Shown in pieces: positions 54,123 through 63,090 of a stretch of 64,000 bases of DNA. The DNA is from Nocardia cyriacigeorgica (lineage in GTDB: Bacteria > Actinomycetota > Actinomycetes > Mycobacteriales > Mycobacteriaceae): positions 1-64,000 of the forward strand of contig NZ_JARWNX010000018.1 of the NCBI RefSeq assembly GCF_029868385.1, given 5' to 3'. The position numbers and the translations under genes are program-made. Under the pieces are notes generated by a model. It did no database searches. It was not told where the DNA came from and saw only the letters and a list, made by a program, of their open reading frames with translations. Position 1 is the first letter of the stretch. Each line of letters starts with the position of its first letter.

Positions 54123-55544
54123 ATGGACAACCTGGTCAATATTCTCTACATCGTCGCGTTCTCGCTGTTCATCTACGGTCTGATGGGCCTGACCGGCCCG
54201 AAGACCGCGGTGCGCGGCAACTGGATCGCCGCCGCCGGTATGGGTATCGCGGTCGTCGCGACTCTGATCGCCGTGCGCGACACCGGTAACTGGATCCTCA
54301 TCATCGCCGGCCTCGTGGTCGGTGTCGTGCTGGGTGTGCCGCCGGCCAAGTTCACCAAGATGACCGAAATGCCCCAGCTGGTCGCGGCATTCAACGGTGT
54401 CGGTGGCGGCACCGTCGCGCTGATCGCCTGGGCGGAATTCCTGGACACCACCGGGTTCTCGAACTTCCAGCACGGCGAGGAACCGACCGTGCACATCGTG
54501 ATCGGTTCGCTGTTCGCGGCCGTCATCGGTTCGATCTCGTTCTGGGGTTCGCTGATCGCCTTCGGCAAGTTGCAGGAGATCCTGCCCGGTCGTCCGATCG
54601 GGTTGGGCAAGCTCCAGCAGCCGTTGAACCTGCTGTTGCTGGTCGGTGCGATCGCGGCCGCCGTATTCATCGGCGTGAAGGCCGCCGACGGTGGCGCCTC
54701 GCAGTGGTGGATGGTCGCGGTGCTTGTGCTCGCGGGCATCCTCGGCCTGATGGTCGTGCTGCCCATCGGTGGCGCCGATATGCCCGTGGTGATCTCGCTG
54801 CTCAACGCCCTCACCGGTCTGTCCGCCGCGGCGGCGGGTCTGGCGTTGAACAACACCGCCATGATCGTGGCGGGCATGATCGTCGGCGCGTCCGGCACCA
54901 TCCTCACCAACCTGATGGCCAAGGCGATGAACCGGTCCATCCCGGCGATCGTGGCCGGTGGGTTCGGTGGTGGCGGTGGCGCCGCGGCCGCCTCCGGTAG
55001 CGGTGAGGCCAAGCAGGCCAAGGCCACCTCCGCCGCCGACGCCGCGATCCAGATGGCCTACGCCAACCAGGTCATCGTGGTGCCCGGCTACGGTATGGCC
55101 GTGGCCCAGGCCCAGCACGCGGTCAAGGAGATGGCGGCTCTGCTCGAGGCCAAGGGTGTCGAGGTCAAATACGCCATCCATCCGGTCGCCGGTCGGATGC
55201 CCGGCCATATGAACGTGCTGCTGGCCGAGGCCGAGGTGTCCTACGACGCCATGAAGGAAATGGACGATATCAACGGCGAGTTCTCCCGCACCGATGTCGC
55301 CCTCATCATCGGCGCCAACGATGTCACCAACCCGTCGGCCCGCGAGGACGCCAACAGCCCCATCTACGGCATGCCCGTCCTCAACGTCGACCACGCGAAA
55401 TCGGTCATCGTGCTCAAACGCTCGATGAACTCCGGCTTCGCCGGTATCGACAACCCGCTGTTCTACGCCGATCACACCTCCATGTTGTTCGGCGACGCCA
55501 AGAAGTCCGTCGGTGAGGTCACCGAGGAACTGAAAGCGCTGTAG
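54123..55544 (+). CDS. pntB: NAD(P) transhydrogenase subunit beta
   Basis: A 473-residue subunit. The N-terminal membrane domain II has about nine helices, including GMGIAVVATLIAV and FNGVGGGTVALIAW. The C-terminal NADP-binding domain III has VIVVPGYGMAVAQAQHAVKE, HPVAGRMPGHMNVLLAEA and IIGANDVTNPSAREDANSPI. It completes the proton-translocating transhydrogenase that supplies NADPH for lipid synthesis. A long hairpin terminator follows. Confidence 0.96.
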   Translation: MDNLVNILYIVAFSLFIYGLMGLTGPKTAVRGNWIAAAGMGIAVVATLIAVRDTGNWILIIAGLVVGVVLGVPPAKFTKMTEMPQLVAAFNGVGGGTVALIAWAEFLDTTGFSNFQHGEEPTVHIVIGSLFAAVIGSISFWGSLIAFGKLQEILPGRPIGLGKLQQPLNLLLLVGAIAAAVFIGVKAADGGASQWWMVAVLVLAGILGLMVVLPIGGADMPVVISLLNALTGLSAAAAGLALNNTAMIVAGMIVGASGTILTNLMAKAMNRSIPAIVAGGFGGGGGAAAASGSGEAKQAKATSAADAAIQMAYANQVIVVPGYGMAVAQAQHAVKEMAALLEAKGVEVKYAIHPVAGRMPGHMNVLLAEAEVSYDAMKEMDDINGEFSRTDVALIIGANDVTNPSAREDANSPIYGMPVLNVDHAKSVIVLKRSMNSGFAGIDNPLFYADHTSMLFGDAKKSVGEVTEELKAL

Positions 55545-55559
55545 GACTGCCCGCTTCAC

Positions 55560-55605
55560 CAACACGTCGGCCCCCGTGCGGAATCGCACGGGGGCCGACG
55601 TGTTG
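55560..55605. terminator. Long hairpin between pntB and the convergent tetR gene
   Basis: A perfect 21-bp stem (55560-55580 with 55585-55605) around loop GAAT. There is no T tract on either side. Its position between convergent genes suggests a bidirectional, T-less terminator. Confidence 0.85.
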
Positions 55606-55634
55606 CGGGACCCCTCGCCGACGGGTCGGCCATG

Positions 55635-56177
55635 CTATGTCGACGGACTCGTGTACAGCCCGTCGATGACGATCTCGAGCAGTCGGTGCGGTTCGTCGAG
55701 GGCGGCATCGGATCGCGCCGGGGCCAAGGCAATACCGACGACGAGCTGAATCACCTGGCTCGGTGTGACATCCGCGCGCGCCCCACCCTCGCGCTGGGCC
55801 AGGGCGAGCATATTCGCGGCCGCGCCGTGAATTCTGGCGTGGCAATCGAACCCGAGGTCGTCGCCGGCGAGCGTGGCGCCGCCGAGACCGTGGTCGGTGC
55901 GGGCGTGGACGAGGAACGCGTGCAACCACTGGCGCAGCGCCGAATCCGGGTCGGTGGTGGCCAGTTCGTCCGCGCGGGCGCACAATGCGTCGACCCGGTC
56001 GCCCACGATGGCGGCCTGTAGCGCCTGGCGATTCGGAAAATGCCGGTAGAGCGTGCCTGGGCCGACGCCTGCGCGCCGGGCGATGTCGTTGAGCGAGGCC
56101 TCGGGTCCGTCCGCGGCGAACGCATCGGCCGCGGCGGCAAGAATCCGTTCGTAGTTTCGCTGCGCATCGGCTCTCAT
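55635..56177 (-). CDS. TetR/AcrR family repressor
   Basis: A 180-residue regulator. HTH: ILAAAADAFAADGPEASLND and GVGPGTLYRHFPNRQALQAA. C-terminal ligand domain of the SbtR-like type (HAFLVHARTDHGLG). Divergent from the F420-dependent oxidoreductase gene, 91 bp apart. That gap has two perfect 15-bp palindromes, most likely its operators, so it should repress both genes. Confidence 0.92.
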   Translation of the reverse strand: MRADAQRNYERILAAAADAFAADGPEASLNDIARRAGVGPGTLYRHFPNRQALQAAIVGDRVDALCARADELATTDPDSALRQWLHAFLVHARTDHGLGGATLAGDDLGFDCHARIHGAAANMLALAQREGGARADVTPSQVIQLVVGIALAPARSDAALDEPHRLLEIVIDGLYTSPST

Positions 56178-56194
56178 GCCTGTCCCTTGTTATC

Positions 56195-56243
56195 CGGAGA
56201 AGTTCTCCGTAATGTACTCCCCGATAAACGGAGAGCCTCTCCG
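56195..56243. promoter_or_regulatory. Paired palindromic operators between tetR and LLM oxidoreductase
   Basis: Site 1 (56195-56209) is CGGAGAAGTTCTCCG; site 2 (56229-56243) is CGGAGAGCCTCTCCG. Both are perfect CGGAGA-N3-TCTCCG palindromes with centres 34 bp apart. They cover most of the gap between the divergent genes and would overlap promoter elements of both. Confidence 0.75.
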
Positions 56244-56268
56244 GTAAAAGGATGGCGGGAGTTGTGAG

Positions 56269-57186
56269 ATGACAGATCGACAGTTGGGTCCCCTCGGTAT
56301 CTGGACTTTCGCCTTCGAGAATCAGTCCGCGGGGCGGGTGCGCGAGGCGGCGGCCGAACTCGAGGACATCGGTTACGGCGCGGTGTGGTTCGGTGAGGCG
56401 ATGGGCCGTGACGCGGTGGGGCAGGCGTGGCTGCTGCTCTCGGCGACCGAGCGCATGGTGGTCGCCAGTGGGATCGCCAATATCGCGTTCCGGGATCCGA
56501 TCGCTATGGCGACCGCCGAACGCACCCTCGGCGAGGCGTTTCCCGGCCGTTTCGTGCTCGGCCTCGGCGGCCAGCGCGTCGGCGGGCAGACCGGAGTGCT
56601 GGACGGGTATCCGATGCCACCGATCGGCGCCAAGCCGTTGACCGCCGTGCGTGAGTACCTGAACGCCATGGACGCCGTACCGAAACATGGTCCGGTTCCC
56701 GACCCGGCGCCGCGTCGGATGCTTGCTGCGCTCGGCCCGAAGATGCTGGAACTGGCCGCCGAACGAACGTGGGGCGCGCACCCGTACTTCGTTCCCGTCG
56801 AACACACCGAGCTGGCGCGCCGCACGATCGGCCCCGACTCGACGCTCGCGGTCGAGCAGGCTGTGGTGTTGGATACCGATCGCAGTCGTGCCAGGGAGGT
56901 CGCCCGTGCGCATGTCGCCGGATATGTCACAACGGCGCCGCACCAGCAGGCGAACATCCGGAGGTTCGGCTACGGCGATGCCGATATCGTCGGCGGGCCC
57001 AGCGACCGCCTGGTGGACGCGATCGTGGCCTACGGCGACCTCGACGCCATCGATCGCCGTATCCGCGCCCACCTGGACGCGGGCGCCGACCATGTGTGCC
57101 TCCAGGTCCTGACGGCCGAGCCGGGCATGCTGCCGTTGCCCCAGTGGCGCGAACTCGCCGGGCTCATCCCCGTCGGAGCCGCCTGA
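56269..57186 (+). CDS. LLM-class F420-dependent oxidoreductase
   Basis: A 305-residue TIM-barrel oxidoreductase (luciferase-like, TIGR03620-like). LGIWTFAFENQSAG, ELEDIGYGAVWFGEAMGRD and VVASGIANIAFRDPIAMATAERTLGEAF are typical of F420-using LLM proteins. The substrate is unknown. ATG 56269 has CGGGAG 9-14 nt upstream. It is the likely target of the divergent TetR. Confidence 0.9.
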   Translation: MTDRQLGPLGIWTFAFENQSAGRVREAAAELEDIGYGAVWFGEAMGRDAVGQAWLLLSATERMVVASGIANIAFRDPIAMATAERTLGEAFPGRFVLGLGGQRVGGQTGVLDGYPMPPIGAKPLTAVREYLNAMDAVPKHGPVPDPAPRRMLAALGPKMLELAAERTWGAHPYFVPVEHTELARRTIGPDSTLAVEQAVVLDTDRSRAREVARAHVAGYVTTAPHQQANIRRFGYGDADIVGGPSDRLVDAIVAYGDLDAIDRRIRAHLDAGADHVCLQVLTAEPGMLPLPQWRELAGLIPVGAA

Positions 57187-57240
57187 GAAATTCATCACCG
57201 CGCCGATAATCGCTGGACGATCGTCGTCCGAGCGCGAAGC

Positions 57241-58395
57241 ATGGTGGCGGTGTTCGACCACAGTGAAGCTCTGCGGCTGGTCGGTCCACCGGCGGCGTCC
57301 GCGGATGCCACCGGCGGTCTCGACTGGTCGGTCCGGCTCGACTCCTACTACTCCGCCCGTGACGTTCTCGACGTGCTCGCCCTGACGCCGTTCGCGCGCG
57401 GTGCGCTGCCCTGCTATCGGAAGGTGCATCTGGAACGGGTCCGCCCGCAGGCACTGCTGCGGCCAGCGGGGGCGACCGTATCGCGGATGATCAACGACGG
57501 TGGCAGCGTCTCGGTCCTGGTGCACGGTGACGGATGGACGTTGCGATCCGATCGCTGGGAAGACCGCAGCGGCGTCGTCGAGGTGATGGCGGTCGACGAC
57601 GAGCTGGCCGAACGGATCATGACCGAGTCGATCCAGGACGCGGTGGAGGAGACCAGCTCCGACGATGTGATCAAGATGGGGTTCTGGCATCTCGACGAGC
57701 AGCAGGGCCCGCGCCGGCGGGTGCTCGACGTATCGACCCCGGCGTGGGCCGATATCCGCGCCAATTACGCGGCACCCGTGGCGGCCACCCTCGATCGGCT
57801 CATGGCGCTCGGTGCAGCCGAGGTCCGCGGCCGGTTGCTGCTGCTGCACGGCCCGCCGGGTACCGGGAAGACGACCGCGCTACGTGCGCTCGCGCGTTCC
57901 TGGGGGCAGTGGTGCCAGGCCGACTGCGTACTCGACCCCGAGGTCTTGTTCTCCCGGCCGGGATATCTGATGTCGGCGACGATGGGAGCCGACGGCGGGG
58001 AGCAGGGTGCGGGCCGCTGGCGGCTGCTGGTATTGGAGGACTGTGACGAGCTGATTCGCGCCGAGGCGAAAGAATCCGCGGGCCAAGGCCTTTCCCGGCT
58101 GCTGAATCTGACCGACGGGATGCTCGGCCAGGGCCGGGATGTGCTGGTCGCGATCACCACCAACGAGGATCTGTCGCGATTGCATCCCGCAGTCACCCGG
58201 CCGGGGCGCTGTCTTGCCCAGCTCGAGGTGGGGCGGTTGAGCCAGGCGGAATCGCGGGTCTGGCTCGGTGCGCAGGCCGACCGGGTCGAGGTGCCCGCGG
58301 CGGGCGCGTCGCTGGCCGAACTCATCGCCCTTCGCGATGGCGCCGAGCGGATCGCGACCCTGCCCACACCGGTCGAATCGGGAATGTATCTGTAA
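57241..58395 (+). CDS. DUF5925-like AAA-type ATPase
   Basis: A 384-residue protein. The N-terminal part (about 1-150) is an accessory domain resembling DUF5925. The C-terminal AAA module has Walker A LHGPPGTGKTTAL (about 200-212), Walker B LLVLEDCDEL, sensor-1 VAITTNE and an Arg-finger region HPAVTRPGRC. As a lone AAA protein in an accessory context its client is unknown. The start is taken as ATG 57241; GTG 57244 is equally possible. Confidence 0.82.
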   Translation: MVAVFDHSEALRLVGPPAASADATGGLDWSVRLDSYYSARDVLDVLALTPFARGALPCYRKVHLERVRPQALLRPAGATVSRMINDGGSVSVLVHGDGWTLRSDRWEDRSGVVEVMAVDDELAERIMTESIQDAVEETSSDDVIKMGFWHLDEQQGPRRRVLDVSTPAWADIRANYAAPVAATLDRLMALGAAEVRGRLLLLHGPPGTGKTTALRALARSWGQWCQADCVLDPEVLFSRPGYLMSATMGADGGEQGAGRWRLLVLEDCDELIRAEAKESAGQGLSRLLNLTDGMLGQGRDVLVAITTNEDLSRLHPAVTRPGRCLAQLEVGRLSQAESRVWLGAQADRVEVPAAGASLAELIALRDGAERIATLPTPVESGMYL

Positions 58396-58478
58396 CCGAT
58401 CGCACTGAGTGGCAGCGGTTTTCGCTGTAGGCCGCGTCGCGCGGGCCGATGGCGCTCGACCGCTGTTATCGTCTCCGC

Positions 58479-58928
58479 ATGCCGAGTTTCGGAGCGACAC
58501 TGTTGCGGACGCGGTGGTTCGTCCGGGCGCCCATCGTGGTGTTCCGGGCCCGGCTCGGATTTCTGTTCGGCGGCCGGTTGCTGCTGCTCGAGCATATCGG
58601 CAGAACCTCAGGGCAGGTGCGATACGTGGTGCTGGAGACGGTGGACCGGCCCGACACCGACACCGTCGTCATCGCCTCGGGATTCGGGGAGAGCTCGCAG
58701 TGGTATCGGAATCTGCTGGCCGAACCACGATGCCGGGTGAGTATCGGATGGCGGTATCGGACCGCGGCGATGGCACGCATGCTCGATATCGAGGAGACCG
58801 CGGCGGTGCTGGCCGGCTATCGGGTCCGCCATCCCAAGGCGTATCAGGAACTGAGCGGCGTCATCGCCGAAACGACCGGGCGCGATATCGATACGGTGCC
58901 GATGGTCGAACTGTCGATGCGGGCGTGA
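58479..58928 (+). CDS. DDN-type (F420H2-dependent) nitroreductase-family protein
   Basis: A 149-residue split-barrel protein of the deazaflavin-dependent nitroreductase family (TIGR00026-like). LLLLEHIGRTSGQVRYVVLE, VVIASGFGESSQWYRNLLAE and VSIGWRYRTAAMARML match the family. It probably reduces quinones or other acceptors with F420H2. Leaderless: TATCGT 6 nt before ATG 58479. Together with the LLM gene it indicates F420 use. Confidence 0.9.
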   Translation: MPSFGATLLRTRWFVRAPIVVFRARLGFLFGGRLLLLEHIGRTSGQVRYVVLETVDRPDTDTVVIASGFGESSQWYRNLLAEPRCRVSIGWRYRTAAMARMLDIEETAAVLAGYRVRHPKAYQELSGVIAETTGRDIDTVPMVELSMRA

Positions 58929-58943
58929 GGGAGCCTGCGGCCG

Positions 58944-60152
58944 TCATCCGGCGGCGTGCTTTTCCGATCTGGCCGCCGATGGGGCGACCACCCCGGCGAA
59001 CACACCACACAGCACCACGATCGCCAGCGGCACCACGAACGTCGCGGTGAGCGGCACCAGCGCCGTCAGCCAGCCGATCACCGCCGGTCCGGCGAGCAGA
59101 CCCACATAACCGATACTGAACACCCGCGACATATCCGTTGCCGCGCTGCCGGAACCGAGATTGCCGGCTGCGGTGAAGATCTGCGGGATGCCACCGGAGA
59201 GTCCGAGTCCACACAGCGCCCAGCCGAACAGCGTCAACCCCACCCACGGCGACAGCAGGATCAGCAGCAGCCCGATCGCCGCCAGCAGGCAGCCGTAGCG
59301 CACCACCGCCACCCGACCGAACGCGCCGCTGATCCGGTCGGCGGTCAGGCGCCCGGCCGTCATGGTCACCGAGAAAGCGCCGAAAGCCAATGCGGCGGTG
59401 GATTCGTCGGTGCCGAGATGTTCGCGCATCTGGAGCGTGCTCCAGTCGTTGGCCACACCCTCGGTGAGCAGTAGACCGAAAGCCAGCGCGGCCAGCGCCC
59501 ATACCGCGCGCGGGCTGCGCCGCGTGCGGGGCGCGTCGGCCTCGTGCTGTGGTGCGGCGTGCGGCAACAGCCGCGGCAGGCAGGCAAGCACGATGACGAC
59601 ACCGCCGGCCGCGGCCAGCGACATCGTCAGCACGGGCGACCAGCCGATCCGCAGGGTCAGCGCGCCGACCAGCGCACCCAGCAGCCCGCCGCCGGAGAAC
59701 AAGGCGTGGAACGCCGACATGATGGGGCGGCGATACTCCCGTTCCACATGCACCGCTTGGGTATTCATCGACACATCGAGTGCGCCGTTGCCGAAACCGA
59801 ACGCGCCGAGCGCCACTGCCAGCGTCACCGGCCCCATTGCCAGCCCCGGCCCGACCACGCAGACCGACGCCGTCAGCCCCGCCACCCCGACCAAGGCCCG
59901 GCTACCGAACCGATCCGCCAGTGGTCCCGCCAGCCGCATCCCCACGATGCCCGCGCCCGCCATCAACAGGATGAACATGCCGAGCGTGGAATGGGAGACG
60001 CCGGTTCGTTCGGTGATCGACGGGATATGCACCACCCACATGGCGAGCAGGAACCCGTTGAGCCCGAAGACGGTGAACACCGCGGCGCGCGCCAGCCGCA
60101 CCATCGGGTCGATCCCCGATGCGGTCGCCGAGCCGACAGCGCCGCGGCTCAT
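58944..60152 (-). CDS. Major facilitator superfamily transporter
   Basis: A 402-residue transporter with about 12 hydrophobic segments. MRLAGPLADRFGSRALVGVA matches the loop 2-3 MFS signature. Similar to YbjJ/FucP-like transporters, drug or sugar efflux being possible. ATG 60152 overlaps the stop of the upstream gene by 4 bp (ATGA), so it is co-expressed with it. The longer frame to 60317 lies in that gene. Confidence 0.88.
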   Translation of the reverse strand: MSRGAVGSATASGIDPMVRLARAAVFTVFGLNGFLLAMWVVHIPSITERTGVSHSTLGMFILLMAGAGIVGMRLAGPLADRFGSRALVGVAGLTASVCVVGPGLAMGPVTLAVALGAFGFGNGALDVSMNTQAVHVEREYRRPIMSAFHALFSGGGLLGALVGALTLRIGWSPVLTMSLAAAGGVVIVLACLPRLLPHAAPQHEADAPRTRRSPRAVWALAALAFGLLLTEGVANDWSTLQMREHLGTDESTAALAFGAFSVTMTAGRLTADRISGAFGRVAVVRYGCLLAAIGLLLILLSPWVGLTLFGWALCGLGLSGGIPQIFTAAGNLGSGSAATDMSRVFSIGYVGLLAGPAVIGWLTALVPLTATFVVPLAIVVLCGVFAGVVAPSAARSEKHAAG

Positions 60153-60733
60153 CGCTCCGCCGGATCGCCATCGATCGTGAGGCGGGCGGGACTGTCGGCC
60201 ACGGCCATCGCCCAGGCACGGAATTCGGTGAGATCGCCGAGACCGGCACGCAACTGCTCCGAGACGAAACGGCTGGTGGCGGCCTCGAACAGATCGCGGA
60301 GTCCGAGATGGACCCATTCCCAGACCAGCGCGTTGTAGGCGTCGACCACCGGGCCGACCCGTTCGCGGATGCGCGCGACCTCGTCGGCGTCGATGCCCAC
60401 GCGTTCGAGTCTGGCGATGGTGGCGCGCTGATCGTGATCGGAGAACTCGGTGTCGAGATACGGTTCGAGCAGCTCGGCCCAGACGTCGAAGCGGCGAACG
60501 ATCGGAATCGAATGCGCCGCGCAGAATCCGCCCAGCTCCGCACGCTGGGTCGCGGATACGAAGAGCGTGATGCCGGTGCGGGTGCGGATCTCGGGTGGGA
60601 TGGCGGCCGGGTCGGCGTCGCGGATATCGGCCGCGGACACCTCGTGCCCGTCGGCGGGCAGATCAGCGGCGGACAGATGCTCGTCGCCGAAGCGCACGCG
60701 GTCGCCGGTGAATGTGGCTTCGAGTCCCATCAT
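60149..60733 (-). CDS. Hypothetical protein coupled to MFS transporter
   Basis: A 194-residue protein, start at ATG 60733 (GAGGGGGC upstream) or 60730. The N-terminal half is beta-rich (TFTGDRVRFGDEHLSAADLP), and the C-terminal half is helical with FDVWAELLEPYLDTEFSDHD and VDAYNALVWEWVHLGLRDLF. No known motif. The translational coupling with the transporter suggests a joint role, e.g. substrate modification. Confidence 0.75.
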   Translation of the reverse strand: MMGLEATFTGDRVRFGDEHLSAADLPADGHEVSAADIRDADPAAIPPEIRTRTGITLFVSATQRAELGGFCAAHSIPIVRRFDVWAELLEPYLDTEFSDHDQRATIARLERVGIDADEVARIRERVGPVVDAYNALVWEWVHLGLRDLFEAATSRFVSEQLRAGLGDLTEFRAWAMAVADSPARLTIDGDPAER

Positions 60734-60876
60734 CGGTAATCGCCCCCTCGTCGTTGCCTTCCATAGTGGCATCTCCCCGGTGCGGGCGCTGCGACCTGTT
60801 CCCCACGCTGGCGTCTGGACCCGCGCATCGACTCGGCCGTGCTGTGCCGGACGGCATCAGGTCGTACAGTGAGGGC

Positions 60877-61833
60877 ATGGACGCGCTCGCCGGTTTGCTC
60901 GAGGGTCCTCGGGCGCGCGGAGCATTTCTCATGCGGTCGGTGCTGGCGCCACCGTGGTCGCTGCGGATCGAGGACGAGGCGCCGTTGACGGTGCTCGCGA
61001 TGATCCGCGGCAGTGCATGGATCATGACCGACGACGACGCCGAGGCGCGACGGATCGCCGCCGGTGACGTCGTCGTCTTCAGTGGCGCACGCCCGTACAC
61101 CGTCGCCGACGATCCGGCGACCGCACCGCAGATCATCATCGCTCCGGGCCAGGTCACGATGACTCCCGACGGTGAAATCCTCTGTGAGACACTGAGTCTC
61201 GGAGTGCGCGAATGGGGCACCGACCCCGACGGCGAAACCATGACGGTGACCGGCACCTACGAATCGGCGGGCGCGGTCAGCCAAGGTTTGCTGCGCGCAC
61301 TGCCGCCGGTCATCGTGCTGCCCCGCGGCGAATGCGATACCCGGCTGCTCGAACTGCTCGTCGACGAGATGGCCAAGGACCAGCCCGCACAGGGCGCCGT
61401 CCTCGACCGGCTGCTCGACCTGCTGCTCATCGCCGCCCTGCGCAGCTGGTTCGCCCGCAACGACGCCCCCGCCTGGTATCACGCCTACAACGATCCGCTG
61501 GTCGGCAAGGCACTGCGGTTGCTCCAGCACAATCCCGCGCACGGCTGGACGGTCGCGAGCCTCGCCTCGGCGGTCGGCGTATCGCGGGCGGCGCTGGCCC
61601 GCCGGTTCACCGACCTGGTGGGGGAGCCGCCGATGGCGTTCCTCACCGAATGGCGGCTCGCGCTGGCCGCCGACCTGCTCCAGGATTCCGACGCCACCAT
61701 CGAGTCCATTGCCAGGCAGGTGGGTTACGGCAGCGCGTTCGCGCTCAGTTCGGCGTTCAAACGCCAGTTCGGCGTCAGCCCGCGCGACCATCGTCGGGGC
61801 GCGGCGCCGACGCCGGTATCGTCGGCCGGGTGA
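60877..61833 (+). CDS. AraC-family regulator with cupin_6 domain
   Basis: A 318-residue regulator. The N-terminal cupin (about 1-125) has AAGDVVVFSGARPYTVADD; the C-terminal AraC HTH pair (about 215-312) has HGWTVASLASAVGVSRAALA and VGYGSAFALSSAFKRQFGVS. Leaderless: TACAGT 6 nt before ATG 60877. GTGA overlap couples it to the thioesterase gene, so it probably regulates that gene and perhaps the divergent hypothetical/MFS pair. Confidence 0.9.
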   Translation: MDALAGLLEGPRARGAFLMRSVLAPPWSLRIEDEAPLTVLAMIRGSAWIMTDDDAEARRIAAGDVVVFSGARPYTVADDPATAPQIIIAPGQVTMTPDGEILCETLSLGVREWGTDPDGETMTVTGTYESAGAVSQGLLRALPPVIVLPRGECDTRLLELLVDEMAKDQPAQGAVLDRLLDLLLIAALRSWFARNDAPAWYHAYNDPLVGKALRLLQHNPAHGWTVASLASAVGVSRAALARRFTDLVGEPPMAFLTEWRLALAADLLQDSDATIESIARQVGYGSAFALSSAFKRQFGVSPRDHRRGAAPTPVSSAG

Positions 61834-62252
61834 CGCAGCAGTATCCGGTGCTCTGGCCGGTGCCCACCCGATGGGCCGACAACGACCACTACGGGCACGT
61901 CAACAACGTGACCTACTACTCGTACTTCGACACCGCGGTCAACGCGTGGTTGATGCACGCCACCGGTGTCGACATCCGTGAGCTGCCCGCCCTCGGGGTG
62001 GTGGCGCAGACCTCCTGCCAGTACCTCGGGTCGATCAGCTTCCCCGACCGGCTCCAGGTCGGCCTGCGGATCTCACGTCTCGGGCGTTCGAGCATCACCT
62101 ACGATCTGGCGATCTTCCGGGAAGCCGATGACGCGCTGGAACTGGCCGCCACCGGCAACTTCGTGCACGTCTACGTCGATTCCGAGACCCGCAAGCCCGT
62201 CGAGATTCCCGACGTCATCCGCGCGGCGGCGAGCGAACTCGTCACCGACTGA
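61830..62252 (+). CDS. Hot-dog acyl-CoA thioesterase (4HBT-like)
   Basis: A 140-residue 4-hydroxybenzoyl-CoA-thioesterase-like protein. TRWADNDHYGHVNNVTYYSY contains the catalytic Asp of the 4HBT class, and VAQTSCQYLGSISFPDRLQV follows. Hydrolyses an acyl- or aroyl-CoA. The GTG overlaps the araC stop codon (GTGA). Its last 11 bp overlap the convergent SDR gene. Confidence 0.9.
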   Translation: MTQQYPVLWPVPTRWADNDHYGHVNNVTYYSYFDTAVNAWLMHATGVDIRELPALGVVAQTSCQYLGSISFPDRLQVGLRISRLGRSSITYDLAIFREADDALELAATGNFVHVYVDSETRKPVEIPDVIRAAASELVTD

Positions 62253-63057
62253 CGGCCTGCAACGCCGCCTGGAACCGGCGCATACCGTCGATCCATCGGT
62301 CGTAATCGCTGCCCTTGTGCCGGTACATCTTCAGCACCTCGGGATGCGGGAGGATGAGGAAGGTCTCGGCCTCGATGCCCGCGATCACGCTGTCGGCGAC
62401 CTGCTCGGGGGTGAGCACCGCACCGGCCGTTGTCACCGCCTTGACCGCGAGTTCCGCGGCCTCGGCGTGCTCCGGCGGCATCATCCCGCCGTGCAGCAAT
62501 TGCGTGTCGACGCCCATCGGGCACAGGCAGCTCACCCGAATACCCTTGTCCCCGTAAGTCACCGACAGCCATTCGGCGAAGCCGACCGCCGCATGCTTGG
62601 ACACCGAATAGGGCGCCGAGCCGATCTGCGTGAGCAGCCCCGCCGCCGACGCCGTCGTCACGAAGTACCCGCTGCCGCGCGCCAACCATCCCGGCATCAA
62701 CTGCCGCGCCGCGCGCACATGCGCGAGCACATTGACCTCGAGCGCAGCCGTCCACTGTGCGTCGGTGCTGTCGAGGCCTGGGCCGCCACCGATGCCCGCA
62801 TTCGCGAAGAAGAGGTCGACGGGCCCGAAGGCGGTCTCGGCCCGCTCGATCAGCGCGGCGATCACCGCGTCATCGGCCACGTCACCACCCACCGCGACCG
62901 CATCGGCGCCCAGCGACTCCGCCACCGCGCCCGCCGCCACCCCATCCAGATCCGCGACCACCACCCGCGCCCCACCCGCGACGAGCCGCCGCGCCAATGC
63001 CTCCCCGATCCCCGCCCCGGCCCCGGTGACAATGGCGACCCTGCCCGAAATATCCAT
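62242..63057 (-). CDS. Short-chain dehydrogenase/reductase
   Basis: A 271-residue SDR. TGAGAGIGEALARRL is the cofactor loop, ADLDG indicates NAD preference, ANAGIG replaces NNAG, and the catalytic Ser/Tyr/Lys lie in TTASAAGLL and YSVSKHAAVG. Substrate unknown. Leaderless: TAGGGT 7 nt before ATG 63057. Confidence 0.9.
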   Translation of the reverse strand: MDISGRVAIVTGAGAGIGEALARRLVAGGARVVVADLDGVAAGAVAESLGADAVAVGGDVADDAVIAALIERAETAFGPVDLFFANAGIGGGPGLDSTDAQWTAALEVNVLAHVRAARQLMPGWLARGSGYFVTTASAAGLLTQIGSAPYSVSKHAAVGFAEWLSVTYGDKGIRVSCLCPMGVDTQLLHGGMMPPEHAEAAELAVKAVTTAGAVLTPEQVADSVIAGIEAETFLILPHPEVLKMYRHKGSDYDRWIDGMRRFQAALQAVSR

Positions 63058-63090
63058 GCCCCGCACCCTATGCGTCCGGTCGCCGGGCGG

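Noticed and set aside
54078..55589. 503-codon minus-strand frame opposite pntB
   Set aside because: His/Asp/Gly-rich shadow of pntB; low-complexity composition only.
55519..57849. 776-codon minus-strand frame across tetR and the LLM gene
   Set aside because: Spans several genes and the palindromic operators in a non-coding way.
58401..58416. GCACTGAGTGGC resembling the fadE25 operator
   Set aside because: Symmetry is incomplete and it lies at the end of the AAA gene without a promoter; likely chance.
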